DNA of 17,484 nt from an uncultured Clostridium sp. (GTDB lineage: Bacteria; Bacillota; Clostridia; TANB77; CAG-508): contig USDF01000034.1 in assembly GCA_900553405.1 (NCBI GenBank), positions 1-17,484 on the forward strand, written 5' to 3'. The notes beneath the pieces were generated by a model. The model was not told the DNA's origin. It did not search any database and saw nothing but the letters and a program-made list of their open reading frames with translations. A program made the translations under genes and the position numbers. This document shows, piece after piece, positions 14,809-17,484 of this stretch; the stretch's first letter is position 1, and the number at the start of each line of letters is the position of its first letter.

Positions 14809-15246
14809 TTACAAATATTTTTTTAAAGTTTCAACACTATCTTCTTGCATAGTAACAAAATCATCTAAAATACCTTTTACATCTTTATCAGCATCAGGAT
14901 TTTGATTTATTAAACGTCTTCCTTCAATAATTCCCATATTAGTTCCTTGCATTAAAAGTTCAGATAATTTAGAAGTAGTATCGTCAGTCATAGTTTTCAT
15001 TTGTATGCCATACCATGTCATCATTTTGGTCATGCCATTTGTCTCATGAGGTTCTTTTTCATCTGTGTAATTTGAATAAATATTATTTACTCTTCTTGAA
15101 ATATCTTTATATTTATTGTATTCACCATCTAACACCTTTTTAAAAGTATCATCTTTTACTTTTTCGCTAATATAAGAAATTGCGTCCATTCCCATAGTTG
15201 CACCTTTGTTTACTTCATCTAAAATATTTAAATTTTCATTTTTCAT
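14809..15246 (-). CDS. Small helical protein, ferritin-like in appearance
   Basis: The 145-aa protein starts at ATG 15246-15244 behind GGAGGA about 8 nt upstream; an in-frame ATG at 15261 has no such site. The chain is almost entirely amphipathic helix in four blocks. The first runs from NILDEVNKGATMGMDAIS through the YISEKVKDD region. The second spans VLDGEYNKYKDISRRVNNIY. The third is Met-rich (MTKMMTWYGIQMKTMTDD) and leads into LLMQGTNMGIIEGRR. The last ends in MQEDSVETLKKYL. This resembles four-helix ferritin-like or PA2169-like bundles, but the paired E-x-x-H iron ligands of true ferritins are not evident, so iron binding is unproven. It is divergent from the two-component system, with about 138 bp between start codons. 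Function unknown. Confidence 0.75.
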   Translation of the reverse strand: MKNENLNILDEVNKGATMGMDAISYISEKVKDDTFKKVLDGEYNKYKDISRRVNNIYSNYTDEKEPHETNGMTKMMTWYGIQMKTMTDDTTSKLSELLMQGTNMGIIEGRRLINQNPDADKDVKGILDDFVTMQEDSVETLKKYL

Positions 15247-15291
15247 TATAAAATCCTCCATAAAATTATTTTATTATAGTATGTATAAATT

Positions 15292-15320
15292 TTGTAAAAA
15301 AATACATTTTCTGATATAAT
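15292..15320 (+). promoter_or_regulatory. Promoter candidate A for the two-component system
   Basis: TTGTAA (15292-15297), a 17-bp spacer and TATAAT (15315-15320) match the consensus well and would give a leader of about 58 nt. The direct repeats at 15325-15343 would then lie at and after the transcription start, a repressing position. Confidence 0.5.
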
Positions 15321-15324
15321 ACAT

Positions 15325-15357
15325 TTCAATAATACTTCAATAAAAGTTTGCTATACT
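15325..15357 (+). promoter_or_regulatory. Promoter candidate B with 11-bp direct repeats (possible autoregulation site)
   Basis: TTCAATAA occurs exactly at 15325-15332 and 15336-15343, an 11-bp period. TATACT (15352-15357) follows 8 bp later with no -35 match. Repeats replacing the -35 box are the layout of PhoB/OmpR-activated promoters, which fits autoregulation by the regulator encoded just downstream. This is inferred from spacing alone. Confidence 0.4.
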
Positions 15358-15384
15358 TTTATAAAAAATACAGGAGGTGTATGT

Positions 15385-16056
15385 ATGCGCATTTTAATTA
15401 TAGAAGATGAATATCCACTAGCTGATGCAATTTCAGAAACTTTGAAAAAAGAAAACTTTAATGTAGATATAGTAACAGATGGAATAGATGGAGAAAATGA
15501 GGCTTTAACAGGAATATATGATTTAATATTATTAGATATAATGCTTCCTGGTAAAGATGGATTTGAAATTTTACAATCAATAAAACGAGAAAAAATAAAA
15601 ACACCTGTAATTATGCTTACTGCAAAATCTCAAATGAACGACAAATTGCAAGGCCTAGAAAATGGAGCAGACGACTATATAACAAAGCCATTTCATACGA
15701 GAGAGCTTTTAGCTAGGATAAAAAATATTTTAAAAAGAACAAATGATGTTGATAGTATAAATAAATTAGAGTTTGGAGATTTAACATTAAATTTAGATAC
15801 TTGCCAAATAAGTTGTAATGAAAATTCTATTGTAATAAATGGTAAAGAATTAGAATTATTGCAATTATTAATGGTAAATAAAGGACAAGTCGTAGATAGA
15901 GAAGTTCTAGCAAATAAAATTTGGGGTTATGATAGTGAAGCGGAATACAACAATGTTGAAGTATATATAACATTTATACGTAGAAAATTTAAAATATTAA
16001 AAACAAATGTAAAAATAAAAGCAATTAGAGGAATAGGTTATAAATTAGAAATATAG
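15385..16056 (+). CDS. OmpR-family response regulator
   Basis: The 223-aa regulator has a receiver domain (1-115) with the acidic pair Glu7/Asp8, phospho-acceptor Asp51 (LLDIMLPGKDGF), Thr79 and Lys101 (ITKPF). The C-terminal winged-helix DNA-binding domain (about 128-222) ends in VEVYITFIRRKF and IRGIGYKLEI, the usual OmpR/PhoB signature. It should bind direct repeats as a dimer when phosphorylated. The SD AGGAGGTG (15372-15379) is very strong. ATG 15385 is used because it leads straight into the conserved MRILIIEDE start; a nearby ATG at 15381 is out of frame. The sensor kinase begins 11 nt after the stop. Targets are unknown; the gene's own leader and the ABC operon at 361-395 carry suitable repeats. 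Confidence 0.95.
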   Translation: MRILIIEDEYPLADAISETLKKENFNVDIVTDGIDGENEALTGIYDLILLDIMLPGKDGFEILQSIKREKIKTPVIMLTAKSQMNDKLQGLENGADDYITKPFHTRELLARIKNILKRTNDVDSINKLEFGDLTLNLDTCQISCNENSIVINGKELELLQLLMVNKGQVVDREVLANKIWGYDSEAEYNNVEVYITFIRRKFKILKTNVKIKAIRGIGYKLEI

Positions 16057-16067
16057 GAGGAATCAAA

Positions 16068-17264
16068 ATGATAAAGAAATTAGAATCAAAAGTATTTTGG
16101 ATCCTTATGGTATCAATATCAACCATTATTTTGGGAGTAATAATTTTGTTTGCAATACTTAATTACAATAATACAATAAATGCAGCGACATCAATGCTTG
16201 ATAGGTTTGACAATTTTTTTAAGATGCTAAATGACGAAAGAACACAAACTAACAATGATGACAACAGAATGGAAATAGATTTATCAGAAACATATACATA
16301 TATGATAGAAAATGGAAAAATTGTAGATAGTATAGGAAACAAAAATGAAGATATAGAGCGATATGTGTATAAAGCATACAAACAAAATAAAGAAAAAGGA
16401 ATAGTAGGGAACTATGTTTATAAAGTAAGAACATCTAAAATGAAAGATGAAAGAGCTACTATTATATTAATGGAGGATGAGAGTGTAGTAACAAGAATAA
16501 AATTTATTTACATTTATGCAATTTCAGGTTCTATAATTTCGATTATAATAGCATATGCAATATCAAAGAAAGTATCAAATATGATAGTAAAACCAGTAAA
16601 AGAAACGATGGAAGGTCAAAAAAGGTTCATATCAGACGCATCACATGAACTAAAAACGCCACTTGCAGTAATAGAAGCAAATGCAGATGTTTTAGAAAGC
16701 AATATTGGAAAATCTAAATGGATGGAATATATACAAAGTGAAATTGCTAGTATGGATAAATTAATTAACAATTTATTATTCTTAGCAAAAGTCGAAAATG
16801 TAAAAGAATTAAAAGAAAAAGAAAACTTTGACTTAACACAAGAAGTAAAAATGACGGCTTCAATGTTTGAAAGCATGGCATATGAAAGAAAAGTAAAAAT
16901 AGAAGACAAAATAGACGAAAATGTTAGTTTTAACGGAAACAAAGAAGATATAAAACAAGTATTATCTGTATTAATAGAAAATGCAATTATGCATACAAAA
17001 GAAAACGGAAAAATAGTTGTTGAGTTAAATAAAGAAAAAGGAACTACAGTATTACAAGTATCAAACGAAGGAAAAGAAATTCCAAAAGAAGAAAGAGAAA
17101 AAATATTTGAAAGATTTTATAGAGTAGATAAATCTAGAAATAGAAAAGAAAAAAGATATGGTCTAGGACTTGCAATCGCAAAATCAATAGTTGTAGAAGG
17201 ATATAACGGAAAAATAGGAGTAGACTGCAAAGATGGAGTAACAACATTTAAAGTAATTTTATAA
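16068..17264 (+). CDS. Membrane sensor histidine kinase
   Basis: The 398-aa kinase has helix 1 (about residues 10-32), an outside domain of about 110 residues (33-143) with acidic stretches, and helix 2 (about 145-165). A short linker leads to the HisKA domain with phospho-acceptor His193 (SDASHELKTP). The ATPase domain shows N-box Asn305 (IENAIMHTKENG), G1 region SNEGKEIP with Asn333 at the usual Asp position, F-box IFERFYRVDK and G2 YGLGLAIAKS. Asn in the G1 box is common in this class. The sensory domain has no recognised motif, so the signal is unknown. Its SD AGGAGG overlaps the regulator's stop codon, so the pair is made together. A perfect hairpin terminator follows. Confidence 0.94.
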   Translation: MIKKLESKVFWILMVSISTIILGVIILFAILNYNNTINAATSMLDRFDNFFKMLNDERTQTNNDDNRMEIDLSETYTYMIENGKIVDSIGNKNEDIERYVYKAYKQNKEKGIVGNYVYKVRTSKMKDERATIILMEDESVVTRIKFIYIYAISGSIISIIIAYAISKKVSNMIVKPVKETMEGQKRFISDASHELKTPLAVIEANADVLESNIGKSKWMEYIQSEIASMDKLINNLLFLAKVENVKELKEKENFDLTQEVKMTASMFESMAYERKVKIEDKIDENVSFNGNKEDIKQVLSVLIENAIMHTKENGKIVVELNKEKGTTVLQVSNEGKEIPKEEREKIFERFYRVDKSRNRKEKRYGLGLAIAKSIVVEGYNGKIGVDCKDGVTTFKVIL

Positions 17265-17270
17265 AAAAAT

Positions 17271-17306
17271 ATACCCAAAAGGAATAAGTAACTTTTGGGT
17301 ATTTCT
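17271..17306 (+). terminator. Rho-independent terminator of the two-component operon
   Basis: ATACCCAAAAG (17271-17281) pairs perfectly with CTTTTGGGTAT (17292-17302), an 11-bp stem with a 10-nt loop, followed by a short T-rich stretch. Confidence 0.8.
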
Positions 17307-17343
17307 ATATATTAAAAGTGAGTTATAAAAATGTAAAAAAGTA

Positions 17344-17372
17344 TTGACTGACAAGTAAAGTATTGTTAAAAT
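17344..17372 (+). promoter_or_regulatory. Promoter of the gene at the right edge
   Basis: TTGACT (17344-17349), a 17-bp spacer and TAAAAT (17367-17372) predict a start near 17379 and a leader of about 95 nt. I see no conserved riboswitch-like fold in that leader. Confidence 0.55.
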
Positions 17373-17473
17373 AATTTTGTAAAATAAAGTAACAACTTAT
17401 AAACATAAAATTGTTTGATATTTTAAATATTTGTTGGAAATACTAAAGTAAAAATAGGAGGAAACAAAAGAAA

Positions 17474-17484
17474 ATGAGAAAACA
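17474..17484 (+). CDS. Start of a gene cut by the window edge
   Basis: ATG AGA AAA (MRK) follows AGGAGGA (17457-17463) with a slightly long 10-nt spacing, behind a good promoter. Only three full codons are visible, so nothing can be said about the product. Confidence 0.45.

Noticed and set aside
1..17484. CRISPR array, tRNA or rRNA genes, insertion sequence
   Set aside because: No regularly spaced repeats of 25-40 bp, no tRNA-like cloverleaf or rRNA segment, and no transposase reading frame were seen on either strand.

Overview
The window is very AT-rich, with strong AGGAGG-type ribosome binding sites, sigma-A-like promoters and short hairpin plus T-run terminators. It carries a two-subunit ABC exporter of the kind common in Clostridia and an OmpR-type two-component system. 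All of this points to a low-GC Firmicute, most likely a clostridial (possibly uncultured gut) lineage. The lineage is an inference from style and gene content, because no rRNA or tRNA gene is present.

Left part (1-4670). A 39-codon membrane microprotein gene sits between its own promoter and terminator. It is followed by a consensus promoter that drives two ABC exporter half-transporter genes (482-4642). These form a classic asymmetric heterodimer: subunit 1 has the degenerate catalytic residues (Asp for Glu, Gln for His) plus a roughly 195-residue extracytoplasmic insert, and subunit 2 has the complementary degenerate signature motif. An exact 10-bp direct repeat with an 11-bp period lies just upstream of the -35 box and looks like an OmpR-family operator. 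The start of subunit 2 appears to be disturbed by a small frameshift.

Central accessory block (4823-10901, all + strand). The order is HAD hydrolase, MFS transporter, GNAT acetyltransferase, Cof-type HAD phosphatase, S66 (LdcA/MccF-like) peptidase, PHP phosphoesterase, second MFS transporter. Efflux pumps, an acetyltransferase, an amide-cleaving S66 hydrolase and phosphatases together suggest small-molecule detoxification or self-immunity. The GNAT gene is bracketed by two copies of the last codons of the first MFS gene, so it looks like a recombination-mobile cassette.

Right-central part (10902-12909). A GC-rich palindrome separates the second MFS gene from a convergent gene for an unknown helical protein. 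Diverging from that is a third MFS gene, whose product begins with about 38 residues of a HAD hydrolase. Its 5' end is nearly identical to that of the HAD gene at 4823, so it is a chimera of two gene types that occur as neighbours at 4823-6610.

Right part (12986-17484). This holds a NOL1/NOP2/Sun-type RNA m5C methyltransferase, a second palindromic repeat, a 92-aa unknown protein, a lone DUF1064 (phage-nuclease-like) gene, a small helical protein of ferritin-like appearance, and an OmpR-type response regulator with its sensor kinase. The window ends at the first codons of another gene with its own promoter. The kinase/regulator pair may control itself and perhaps the ABC exporter, since both upstream regions carry TTCA-containing direct repeats with an 11-bp period.
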